Assembly: GCA_937922925.1 (NCBI GenBank)
Contig: CALAKU010000003.1
Coordinates: 25,969 to 89,968, forward strand
Length of the DNA stretch: 64,000 bases
From: an uncultured Arenicella sp.
GTDB taxonomy: Bacteria; Pseudomonadota; Gammaproteobacteria; Arenicellales; Arenicellaceae
Direction: 5' to 3'
A program made the position numbers and the translations under genes. Shown piece after piece: positions 47,653 to 55,616 of the stretch (position 1 is its first letter; every line of letters begins with the position of its first letter). The notes beneath the pieces are model-generated. The model was not told where the DNA came from, searched no databases, and worked only from the letters and a program-made list of their open reading frames with translations.

Positions 47653-48981
47653 ATGGATTTAGCAGATACTCAAAAACGCAGCCTATTCCTTTTTACTAAC
47701 GATCTGCGCGTACAAGATAACTCGGCGCTCCTCCAAGCAGCAAAATCAGCTGAAGCGCTGCATTGCATTACCGTCAGTGAAACAACCCCGCTCGCGCCGA
47801 ATCGCTATGGATTTAAAGATATCGGCACGCATCGTCAGCGCTTTATGGACGAATCTCGCCTTGATTTGCAACGTGATTTGAGTGCCCTATCGCAATCTTT
47901 GGTGGTGTTACGCGGTGACCCAGCAATACAAATACAAAAAGAAATCGACCAATACGAAATCACGCAAGTATTTCGTAGCCGTAACGCGGGTTGGAACGAG
48001 CAACAGTATTGGGCAGCGTTGCAACAAGCAAACCCGGAAGTGGCATTTCAAGAATTCGATACCCACACTCTTTTTAGCCTAGACAAACTGCCGATTGATA
48101 TCAGCGATTTACCGGCGAGTTTTAGTAAGTTTCGCCGTATTGCCGAACAAAGCAACATTGACTATCAGCCCGTAACAATTGAGAGGTTGCCGCCGCCGCT
48201 CACCACCAGCAACATCGCAGCGAACGACAGCAGCATTGCCGCCCCCACCAAGGAGAATACTTTCAAAGGTGGGGCTACGAGCGCTTGGCAGCACATTGAT
48301 GACTACTTTGCGAGTGAACATCCGAGTACGTACAAAATAAACCGCAATGCGCTCGACGGCTGGACTAATTCGACCAAGTTTTCTCCTTGGCTAGCCAATG
48401 GTTGCCTAGGCGTTCGCGCACTCCTAAATCGGCTTAAAGTCTACGAACGCGATGTGGTTCAAAATGAGTCTACCTATTGGATTTATTTCGAACTGTTGTG
48501 GCGCGAGTATTTTCAGTGGTACGCCCACAAACACGGCACGTCACTGTTTCGATTTAGCGGAATCGGTTCGCGCTCGCCGCTAACTTCGTTTTACCCAGAG
48601 CGCTTCAAACGTTGGACCAACGGGAATACGCCTTATCCATTGGTGAACGCCTGCATGAATGAATTAAGCAGCACCGGATTTTTATCAAACCGCGGCAGGC
48701 AAATTGTCGCCAGTTGTTTGGTCAACGAGTTGGCAGTCGATTGGCGTTATGGTGCCGCCTATTTTCAAGAAGTTTTACTTGATCATGATGTCGCGTCAAA
48801 TTGGGGAAATTGGCAGTACATCGCCGGTGTTGGCGCCGACCCGCGTGGAGGCCGACACTTTAATTTGGAAAAACAAACCAAGCAATTTGACTTTGATGCT
48901 CGCTACCGAAAGCGTTGGGGCGGTAACGCCAGCAGTACCGATTTGGATTCGGTGGATGCCGCTGATTGGCCCATTGCATGA
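47653..48981 (+). CDS. cryptochrome DASH / photolyase
   Basis: FAD enzyme of the DASH class, which repairs cyclobutane dimers in single-stranded or looped DNA using blue light. 442 residues. The N-terminal antenna domain starts LFLFTNDLRVQDNSALLQAA, and GFKDIGTHRQRFMDESRLDL is DASH-like. The FAD domain has TKFSPWLANGCLG, YWIYFELLWREYFQW, NACMNELSSTGFLSNRGRQIVASCL, DWRYGAAYFQEVLLDHDVASNWGNWQYIAGVG and DPRGGRHFN, all DASH marks. Its TGA stop overlaps the next ATG (ATGA), so the genes are coupled. Confidence 0.92.
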   Translation: MDLADTQKRSLFLFTNDLRVQDNSALLQAAKSAEALHCITVSETTPLAPNRYGFKDIGTHRQRFMDESRLDLQRDLSALSQSLVVLRGDPAIQIQKEIDQYEITQVFRSRNAGWNEQQYWAALQQANPEVAFQEFDTHTLFSLDKLPIDISDLPASFSKFRRIAEQSNIDYQPVTIERLPPPLTTSNIAANDSSIAAPTKENTFKGGATSAWQHIDDYFASEHPSTYKINRNALDGWTNSTKFSPWLANGCLGVRALLNRLKVYERDVVQNESTYWIYFELLWREYFQWYAHKHGTSLFRFSGIGSRSPLTSFYPERFKRWTNGNTPYPLVNACMNELSSTGFLSNRGRQIVASCLVNELAVDWRYGAAYFQEVLLDHDVASNWGNWQYIAGVGADPRGGRHFNLEKQTKQFDFDARYRKRWGGNASSTDLDSVDAADWPIA

Positions 48982-50477
48982 AACTAACTATCAATGTGGT
49001 CTGGTTTAAGCGCGACCTCAGACTCAAAGACCATGAACCTCTCAGTCATGCCATTGAAGAGTCATTGCCCTGCCTACTTTTGTATGTTTTTGAACCGGAG
49101 CTTATTAACGACAAACACTACAGTGAGCGACATTGGCGTTTTGTTACGCAATCAATCAAAGACATGAACCAAACACTCATCGGCATGATTGATAAAGGTG
49201 ATGGTGTCAGAGGTGGCGGCGTCAGAGGTGACAGTGTCAAAATCCAAGTTGCCCACGCAGACATGTTGTCGGTGCTCAACGACATTCAGCAAAAAGCAAC
49301 AATAAAAAGTCTCTTTAGCCATGAAGAAACGGGCTTGGCAAAAACATTCCTTCGAGACCAAGGAGTTGCTCTGTGGTGCCGCGAACACAAGGTAACCTGG
49401 AAAGAGTATCAGAAAGACGCGGTTATTCGAGGTCTCAGAAATCGCGAGCAATGGGAAGAGCGTTGGCATGAAAAAATGAACCACGACTGTGTAAACCCAA
49501 AGCTGAACAAACTCATCCCTTTTCGTATTGAGTTTGATACCTCGGCCCTGCCTCGCTCGTGGTTAGATACGAATGCGAATATGCAGCTAGGCGGCGAAAA
49601 AGAGGCTACCAAAATCCTAGACTCGTTTATTAGTGATCGCAGCCAACATTATCAACGCCACATATCCAAACCATTCAAAGCACAAGCGAGCTGTTCTCGG
49701 CTATCACCATATCTTGCTTGGGGCAACCTCAGTTTACGCCAGGTTTATCAGCGCTACCAACAAGCTAAAAACCATCATCCATGGCGTCGAGCACTTACCG
49801 CATTTGCCTCACGCCTGCATTGGCATTGCCACTTTGTGCAAAAATTTGAAAGCGAATCGCAAATGCAAACTAGGCCCATTAATCGAGCCTACCTAAACTT
49901 TGCGTATCGCGACTCACTTGAATGCCGCGCCGATTACCTTGCATGGCAATCAGGGCATACCGGTTACCCCTTAGTCGATGCAGCCATGCGATGCCTAGAG
50001 CAAACGGGCTATATTAACTTTCGCATGCGAGCCATGCTGGTTAGCTTTTTGTGCCATCACCTGAACATTGATTGGCGCATGGGAGTGCATCATTTGGCGC
50101 GTGTGTTTTTGGATTTTGAACCCGGCATTCACTACCCGCAGTTTCAAATGCAAGCCGGGGTAACGGGCATTAACACCATTCGGATTTACAATCCGACCAA
50201 GCAGGCAAAAGAAAACGATGAAGATGGCGACTTTATTCTGCAATGGTGCCCTGAATTACGCGTATTACCCAAGCCACTTTTTTTTGATCCAAGCGAACTC
50301 ACGCCAATGGAACAGCAGTACTACGAGTTAAAGCTCGGTGTTGATTACCCGTTACCCATTGTAAATCTCACAACAGATAACAAAGCCACACGTACTCAGC
50401 TATGGTCATTTCGAAAACGCAGTGACGCCCGGCTCGAAAGCCAACGAATTCTCGCTCGCCATGTGAGGCCAGATTGA
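48978..50477 (+). CDS. photolyase/cryptochrome homologue, uncharacterised class
   Basis: 499 residues from the ATG at 48978 that overlaps the DASH stop. The N-terminal Rossmann-like domain ([20 protein letters not shown]) and FAD domain are photolyase-like. FAD-binding marks include [44 protein letters not shown] and [31 protein letters not shown] long C-terminal part ([19 protein letters not shown] to the end) is unlike class I CPD photolyase. I recognise it as a distinct branch with photolyase annotation, but its lesion or signalling role is unknown. An in-frame 15-base duplication gives GVRGGGVRG near residue 75. The stop overlaps the next start. Confidence 0.85.
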   Translation: MKLTINVVWFKRDLRLKDHEPLSHAIEESLPCLLLYVFEPELINDKHYSERHWRFVTQSIKDMNQTLIGMIDKGDGVRGGGVRGDSVKIQVAHADMLSVLNDIQQKATIKSLFSHEETGLAKTFLRDQGVALWCREHKVTWKEYQKDAVIRGLRNREQWEERWHEKMNHDCVNPKLNKLIPFRIEFDTSALPRSWLDTNANMQLGGEKEATKILDSFISDRSQHYQRHISKPFKAQASCSRLSPYLAWGNLSLRQVYQRYQQAKNHHPWRRALTAFASRLHWHCHFVQKFESESQMQTRPINRAYLNFAYRDSLECRADYLAWQSGHTGYPLVDAAMRCLEQTGYINFRMRAMLVSFLCHHLNIDWRMGVHHLARVFLDFEPGIHYPQFQMQAGVTGINTIRIYNPTKQAKENDEDGDFILQWCPELRVLPKPLFFDPSELTPMEQQYYELKLGVDYPLPIVNLTTDNKATRTQLWSFRKRSDARLESQRILARHVRPD

Positions 50478-50623
50478 TGGCGCATAAAAAAACCCAACTC
50501 CCGCAGAAAACCTGCGCACGCTGCGGCTACCCTTTTTCTTGGCGCAAAAAATGGGAACGCTGTTGGGATGAGGTAAAGTATTGCTCGCAACGCTGTCGGC
50601 AAAAAAAGGCTGATTATGGTTAA
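50477..50623 (+). CDS. DUF2256 zinc-ribbon protein
   Basis: 48 residues, beginning at the ATG whose A is the last base of the preceding stop (TGATG). Cysteines at 13, 16, 29, 36 and 40 ([19 protein letters not shown] and YCSQRCR) suggest a small metal-binding ribbon; it is strongly basic. I recognise DUF2256, which is often found beside photolyase or cryptochrome genes. Its overlap with the photolyase homologue suggests a linked role such as DNA or cofactor handling, which is inference. Confidence 0.88.
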   Translation: MAHKKTQLPQKTCARCGYPFSWRKKWERCWDEVKYCSQRCRQKKADYG

Positions 50624-50644
50624 CAAAAATCCAAACCAAACCCA

Positions 50645-52210
50645 ATGACCAAAGCACTAAGACTCATATTAGGCGACCAACTCAATGCTACTCACAGTTG
50701 GTATAAAGAGCAGAACCCGAACGTCACCTATTTAGTCGCCGAGCTTCACCAAGAAGCGGCTTATGTTCGCCATCATCAACAGAAGCTCTGCGCCTTTTTT
50801 TTAAGTATGGCGAATTTTGCCCAAGCTCTTAAAGACTCAAAGCACAATGTAATTCATCTGAACCTTGACGACACTCAAGACTATAAATCCTTGCCAGAGC
50901 TATTGGATGACCTGATCGGCGAGCACGAATTTGAGAGCTTTGCTTATCAGCGGCCTGACGAGGATCGCTTACTGAGCCAGTTGCGCAGCTACACGCCAGT
51001 TGCTGCTAAAGCTAAAGGCACACTTAAACACATAGACGAGGTAGACACCGAGCATTTTATGCTGCCGTTCGATGAACTCGACGACTATTTCGCAGAAGGC
51101 AAAGCGGTACGCATGGAAAGCTTTTACCGCAAGATGCGTAAACGTTTTGATATCTTGATGCGAGATGATGAACCGGTCGGAGGGCAATGGAATTACGATG
51201 CCGAAAATCGATCCAAACTCAAGAAAACCGACCTCCATGATATCCCGCCGCCAATGCTCTTTGATAACTCTGTGCGCAGCATCAATGAGCGCATTGAACG
51301 GCATCAAATAGACTGTTTCGGGGAGAGCCCAGACTCTTTAATGTGGCCTTGTAATCGGCGACAAGCCAAACAACTCTTGGAGTTTTTTTGTGACCAATGC
51401 TTGCCCCGTTTTGGCACTTTCCAAGATGCGATGACCGGCGAAAGCCCACATGCGTGGAGCCTGTATCATTCGCGACTCTCGTTTGCACTGAACACCAAAA
51501 TGCTGCATCCCAAAGACGTGATCTCGGCAGCGATTGTGGCGTTTGAACACGCCACTAAAGATATCAGCTTAGCCCAAGTTGAAGGCTTTGTTAGGCAAAT
51601 ACTCGGCTGGCGAGAATTCATTCGGGGCATTTATTGGGCCAATATGCCGCGCTATGCGCAAAAAAATGAACTCGAGGCTAATCGATCTTTACCTGAATAT
51701 TTTTGGACCGGAAAAACAAAAATGCGTTGCATGCAGCATGCCATTACGCAGTCATTGGATACGGCTTACGCACACCACATTCAACGGCTGATGGTAACAG
51801 GCAACTTTTGTTTACTGGCTGGCATTGATCCCACTAAAGTCGATCAATGGTATTTGGGGATTTATATTGATGCGATTGAATGGGTTGAGATGCCAAATAC
51901 TCGTGGCATGTGTCAATTTGCTGATGGCGGTCTGGTAGCCAGTAAGCCTTACGCAGCGAGTGGTTCGTATATTAATCGTATGAGTGATTATTGCCGCAAG
52001 TGTCACTACGACGTTAAGCAACGTGTTGGTGAAAAGGCCTGCCCGTTTAATAGTTTGTATTGGCATTTCATGGACAGGCACCGAGATCGCTTTGGTCGCA
52101 ACCCAAGAATTGGTATGGTGTATCGAAACCTGGATAAAATGGATGAGCAAACACGAGACTCTATACTGACTCATGGGCAAACACTGCTGGACAACATCGA
52201 CCAACTCTGA
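50645..52210 (+). CDS. phrB: FeS-BCP type (6-4) photolyase
   Basis: Bacterial iron-sulfur photolyase that repairs (6-4) photoproducts, of the Agrobacterium PhrB class. 521 residues. The N-terminal domain starts LRLILGDQLNATHSWY, a class mark. The catalytic part has WSLYHSRLSFALNTKMLHP, GFVRQILGWREFIRGIYW and QWYLGIYIDAIEWVEMPNTRGMCQFADGG. The four 4Fe-4S cysteines are in GNFCLLAGI and SDYCRKCHYDVKQRVGEKACPFN (CX2CX12C). It follows the DUF2256 gene by 21 bases and closes the photorepair run. Confidence 0.94.
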   Translation: MTKALRLILGDQLNATHSWYKEQNPNVTYLVAELHQEAAYVRHHQQKLCAFFLSMANFAQALKDSKHNVIHLNLDDTQDYKSLPELLDDLIGEHEFESFAYQRPDEDRLLSQLRSYTPVAAKAKGTLKHIDEVDTEHFMLPFDELDDYFAEGKAVRMESFYRKMRKRFDILMRDDEPVGGQWNYDAENRSKLKKTDLHDIPPPMLFDNSVRSINERIERHQIDCFGESPDSLMWPCNRRQAKQLLEFFCDQCLPRFGTFQDAMTGESPHAWSLYHSRLSFALNTKMLHPKDVISAAIVAFEHATKDISLAQVEGFVRQILGWREFIRGIYWANMPRYAQKNELEANRSLPEYFWTGKTKMRCMQHAITQSLDTAYAHHIQRLMVTGNFCLLAGIDPTKVDQWYLGIYIDAIEWVEMPNTRGMCQFADGGLVASKPYAASGSYINRMSDYCRKCHYDVKQRVGEKACPFNSLYWHFMDRHRDRFGRNPRIGMVYRNLDKMDEQTRDSILTHGQTLLDNIDQL

Positions 52211-52246
52211 GCCTTATCTAAAGCGCAACCATTTGGAACTGTGCCA

Positions 52247-52720
52247 ATGACGCCAGCGACTCGACTGCTCGACTCAAGTGGCGTGCCTTACACATTGCAT
52301 CAGTTTTCCAGCCAAGCTTCATCAGGCAAGTTTGGGCAAGAAGCCGTGCGTGAACTCAATGTAGCGCCAGAGCGCGTTTTCAAAACCTTGATCATCAACG
52401 ACACGCATAAAGGGTTTGCCACCATGATCGTTCCTGTGACCGCTCAATTGAATTTAAAAATGGCCGCGCAGGCACTGGGCGTAAAACGCGCTGAAATGGC
52501 ACAGGCCGCACAAGTACAGCGCCTTAGCGGTTACGTCATCGGCGGAGTCAGCCCGTTGGGACAAAAACAAGCCCTCACTACCCGGATAGACCACTCTGCT
52601 CTCAAACACAAAACAATCTTGGTAAGCGCTGGTCGTCGCGGCCTTGAGATAGAACTGTGCCCCCAACAGTTGGCGCAGCTTTGCCAAGCCGACTTTACTC
52701 ACTTAACGGCGCTCGGCTAG
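52247..52720 (+). CDS. ybaK: Cys-tRNA(Pro)/Cys-tRNA(Cys) deacylase YbaK
   Basis: Hydrolyses mischarged Cys-tRNA(Pro). 157 residues from the ATG at 52247 (MTPATRLLDSSGVPYTLHQF), which matches the usual YbaK start; a GTG six bases earlier is the outer option. Marks are ERVFKTLI, KRAEMAQAAQVQRLSGYVIGGVSPLGQK and VSAGRRGLEIELCPQQLAQL. Its stop overlaps the start of the EamA gene (TAGTG), so the two are coupled. Confidence 0.93.
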   Translation: MTPATRLLDSSGVPYTLHQFSSQASSGKFGQEAVRELNVAPERVFKTLIINDTHKGFATMIVPVTAQLNLKMAAQALGVKRAEMAQAAQVQRLSGYVIGGVSPLGQKQALTTRIDHSALKHKTILVSAGRRGLEIELCPQQLAQLCQADFTHLTALG

Positions 52721-53592
52721 TGCGCGATTCTAACAAAGGCCTATTGTTTGGCATCTTAGCGGTGACGGCCTTTGGCTTAACCTTACCGGCTACGAAGTCC
52801 ATCGTCGCGTATCTGCATCCAGTGTTTATCGGCTTGGGTCGGGCCCTGTTCGCTGCTGTCTTTGCGGCGTTAATACTGATTATGTTGCGCCCTCGCCTAC
52901 CCAATCGAACTCAGCTATGTCAGTTGGCTTTGGTCGCAATCGGAATTGTATTTGGCTTTCCGGTATTGACCGCGTGGGCTATGCTGACCGTGCCGGCTTC
53001 GCACGGCGGTGTTGTATTGGGTATTTTGCCTATGGCCTCAACTCTGGCTGGCGTTTGGTTTAGCAGAGAACGCCCGTCAACCGCCTTTTATATGCTTAGC
53101 CTAATAGGCGCTGGCCTCGTCATCTGGTTTTCTTTACACGATGAATCTGGTGGTTTCGTAATAGCCGACCTTCTATTATTGGCCGCCATTGTATTAGCTG
53201 GGCTAGGCTACGGTTTGGGCGGGCACTTGGCTAAGTCTCTAGGAGGCTGGCAAGTTATCTGTTGGGCCTTGGTGATCAGCGCTCCATTATTAATCTATCC
53301 AAGCTATTACTATTGGCCTGAGAATCTTGCGTCACTTCCTAATTCGGCCTGGCTGTCATTTATTTACTTGAGTTTGGTTAGCCAATTGTTTGGATTTTTT
53401 CTTTGGTATCAGGCCATGGCCTTAGGCGGCATTGCACGAATCAGCCAATTGCAATTACTGCAACCTTTTGTCACGCTTGGCGCATCGGCATTACTACTCA
53501 GCGAAGTCATTGAGCCAAGCACATTTGCCTTTGCCGTTGCCGTACTCGCTTGCGTTGCTTTGAGTAAACGTATGCCCATTCATCAAACTTGA
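52720..53592 (+). CDS. EamA/DMT-family transporter
   Basis: 290 residues from a GTG at 52720 that overlaps the ybaK stop by one base; the frame extends 21 codons upstream inside ybaK. Ten hydrophobic helices in two EamA halves: first half around GLLFGILAVTAFGLTLPATKSIV, second around IADLLLLAAIVLAGLGYGLGGHLAKS. Family members export amino acids, purines or other metabolites; the substrate is unknown. Confidence 0.85.
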   Translation: MRDSNKGLLFGILAVTAFGLTLPATKSIVAYLHPVFIGLGRALFAAVFAALILIMLRPRLPNRTQLCQLALVAIGIVFGFPVLTAWAMLTVPASHGGVVLGILPMASTLAGVWFSRERPSTAFYMLSLIGAGLVIWFSLHDESGGFVIADLLLLAAIVLAGLGYGLGGHLAKSLGGWQVICWALVISAPLLIYPSYYYWPENLASLPNSAWLSFIYLSLVSQLFGFFLWYQAMALGGIARISQLQLLQPFVTLGASALLLSEVIEPSTFAFAVAVLACVALSKRMPIHQT

Positions 53593-53628
53593 TTTACCTT
53601 AACAACTCACTCTAAAGAGCCAGAACCT

Positions 53629-54111
53629 GTGACCAAACCGACCATTCGGGCGGCTAAGCCCGAAGACAGCCAAACTATTATGCAATTCGTTCATGAACTT
53701 GCAATCTATGAGAAAGAGCCTGACGCCGTTAAAGCGACTGCAGCGCACATGTCGCAAGCGCTTTTTTGCGATGCTCCTAAGGCGTTTTGCCTAATTGCTG
53801 AAATCGATGGGAGGCCTGTTGGTTTTGCCTTGTATTTCTATAGCTTCTCAACGTGGCTAGGACAGCACGGTATTTACCTAGAAGATCTTTATGTTAATCC
53901 AAGTGCGCGCGGCCTAGGCGCAGGCAAGGCCTTACTTAAAGAGCTGGCGAAAATTGCCGTTGCTGAAAATTGCGGTCGTGTAGAATGGTCGGTCTTAGAT
54001 TGGAATACGCCCGCCATCGATTTCTATAAGGCCGCAGGCGCGTTGCCACAAGACGAATGGACAGTGTACCGTTTGAGCGGGTCAGCTTTAAATCACTTTG
54101 CTACGCAATAA
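53629..54111 (+). CDS. GNAT-family N-acetyltransferase (SSAT-like)
   Basis: 160 residues, GTG start. The GNAT fold shows IRAAKPEDSQTIMQFVHELAIYEKEPDAV at the start, FALYFYSFSTWLGQHGIYLEDLYV, the acetyl-CoA loop SARGLGAGKALLKELA, and EWSVLDWNTPAIDFYKAAGA. The pattern is that of the diamine N-acetyltransferase group, though the acceptor is not proven. It converges on the MocA-like gene. A 26-base tandem duplication begins inside its last codons. Confidence 0.9.
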   Translation: MTKPTIRAAKPEDSQTIMQFVHELAIYEKEPDAVKATAAHMSQALFCDAPKAFCLIAEIDGRPVGFALYFYSFSTWLGQHGIYLEDLYVNPSARGLGAGKALLKELAKIAVAENCGRVEWSVLDWNTPAIDFYKAAGALPQDEWTVYRLSGSALNHFATQ

Positions 54112-54141
54112 CGTCAAATCACTTTGCTAAGCAATAACGTC
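54090..54141. repeat. 26-bp tandem duplication between convergent genes
   Basis: Copies at 54090-54115 and 54116-54141 differ at one base. The left copy carries the GNAT stop, and the right copy carries the stop of the MocA-like gene on the other strand. Each copy alone could supply both ends. Confidence 0.92.
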
Positions 54142-54699
54142 GCTTGGCACATCAATGTCGTGCCAAATGCCTGGGTCTTTTACACCGACTTTCTCAACCA
54201 CATCTTGATGCGCTAGAACGATTGACTTTGCGCCTTGATCGCCTGTTAACGCTAATAGCGATTCTTTAAACTCCAAACCAAAAGCAACCGGGTTTCCTGC
54301 GCGGTGATCACTGTACGGCAAGGCAATATTATTGACTTTTAACGACTGACACACAGTTTCAATCGTGCTCGTTTTTACATAGGGCATGTCAGCCAAGGCA
54401 ATCAAGTATCCACGCTTTCCTGTAGAAGCGTTGATGCCAAGCTTAATGCTCTCGCTCATCCCAAGGTGACTATTGTTATTAATGATTGGCTTTAGCCCAA
54501 CGGAATTAACAAGGTCAATGATTTGCGGATCGGTGTTGCAGACAACATTGATATCAGCAAACATCGATTGAACCCTTTTTAGGGTATTGATCAGCATAGG
54601 CTCGCCGTTCGCTAAAGGATGCAGCATTTTGGGCGCGCCAAATCGGCTTGATTGCCCGGCAGCTAAAATAAGGCAAGCGATGTCTTCAATGTAAGCCAC
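54127..54699 (-). CDS. MobA-like NTP transferase (MocA family)
   Basis: 190 residues. CLILAAGQSSRFGAPKML at the start is the nucleotide-binding loop of molybdenum cofactor cytidylyl- or guanylyltransferases. GMSESIKLGI, ALADMPYV (metal Asp) and the GNPVAFG segment follow. With XdhC just upstream it fits maturation of a molybdenum hydroxylase, by adding CMP to molybdopterin. The 10-base gap to xdhC indicates one operon. No molybdenum enzyme is in the window. Confidence 0.88.
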   Translation of the reverse strand: MAYIEDIACLILAAGQSSRFGAPKMLHPLANGEPMLINTLKRVQSMFADINVVCNTDPQIIDLVNSVGLKPIINNNSHLGMSESIKLGINASTGKRGYLIALADMPYVKTSTIETVCQSLKVNNIALPYSDHRAGNPVAFGLEFKESLLALTGDQGAKSIVLAHQDVVEKVGVKDPGIWHDIDVPSDVIA

Positions 54700-54709
54700 G
54701 ACCTAGTTT

Positions 54710-55609
54710 TTATGTTGCGAGCTGAGCGTTTTGCGTTTGTATCAATTCGGCCAAGATCGACACCGCAATTTGATTTGGCGATACCGCACCGATATCAATA
54801 CCAACCGGCCCATGAATACGGTCGAGTTGCCTAGCGTGAATACCCAGCTCGCTTAAACTATCAAGTCGGCTTTGATGAGTTCGTCGGCTGCCTAAAGCAC
54901 CAATATAGAAGGCGCGACTCTCCAACACAGCTGCCAACAACGGATTCTCTAAATCGTGCTCATGAAACAAAGACACAAATGCACTGAAAGTATCTAGTTT
55001 GCCTAGGGCGTGCAGCGCAACTTCGTCCACTAGGCTTGACTGAAAACCGGATTGACTTGCAAGCTCGGCCGTTGCCGTATTTTGCGCTAGCAAAGCCACG
55101 TCAAAACCACAGTGATTTGCTAGCCCCGCCAAATGCACCATAATCGCTCCCTGCCCGGCAATAACCAGCCTTGGCGACGGCAAATAGCGGCGTTCAAACT
55201 CGTTTGCAAATGAATGGATGACCGGCTCACGCTTATCTAAACGTAGTTGCAATTGCTGGATTTTAGCGAGCTCGACAGAGCAATCAAAAAACACATCGAT
55301 CCCCGAGCCACAAGGAAGTTTGATATCGAAATAAGGCGAATCAAGACCATAGCGATGAGTTTGGGATTCTCCTTTTTGTATCGCCTGCTTGGCTTGCTCA
55401 GCAATCGCTTGTTCGGCACAACCACCGGTAATCTGGCCTTTAAAATGCCCCTGTTCGTCGATCAACATTTGTGTGCCAACCGGGTATGGTGCGTTGCCTT
55501 CAATGTTGATTAAGGTAGCTAGGCAAATGTGTCGACCGGTCTCAAGCCATTCCTTTGCGCAGCCGATTAGCTCTCTTGGTTCAGAGGTCGAATTATAGAT
55601 TAGAGACAT
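54710..55609 (-). CDS. XdhC/CoxI family molybdenum enzyme maturation protein
   Basis: 299 residues. The N-terminal XdhC_CoxI part (HICLATLINIEGNAPYPVGTQMLI, GQITGGCAEQAIAEQ) is followed by a Rossmann domain (RLVIAGQGAIMVHLAGLANHCGFDVALLAQN). The end GPVGIDIGAVSPNQIAVSILAEL is typical of the family. It is thought to sulfurate or insert the molybdenum cofactor of xanthine dehydrogenase-like enzymes. It precedes the MocA-like gene; partner enzyme genes are absent here. Confidence 0.88.
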   Translation of the reverse strand: MSLIYNSTSEPRELIGCAKEWLETGRHICLATLINIEGNAPYPVGTQMLIDEQGHFKGQITGGCAEQAIAEQAKQAIQKGESQTHRYGLDSPYFDIKLPCGSGIDVFFDCSVELAKIQQLQLRLDKREPVIHSFANEFERRYLPSPRLVIAGQGAIMVHLAGLANHCGFDVALLAQNTATAELASQSGFQSSLVDEVALHALGKLDTFSAFVSLFHEHDLENPLLAAVLESRAFYIGALGSRRTHQSRLDSLSELGIHARQLDRIHGPVGIDIGAVSPNQIAVSILAELIQTQNAQLAT

Positions 55610-55616
55610 GCGCGAA

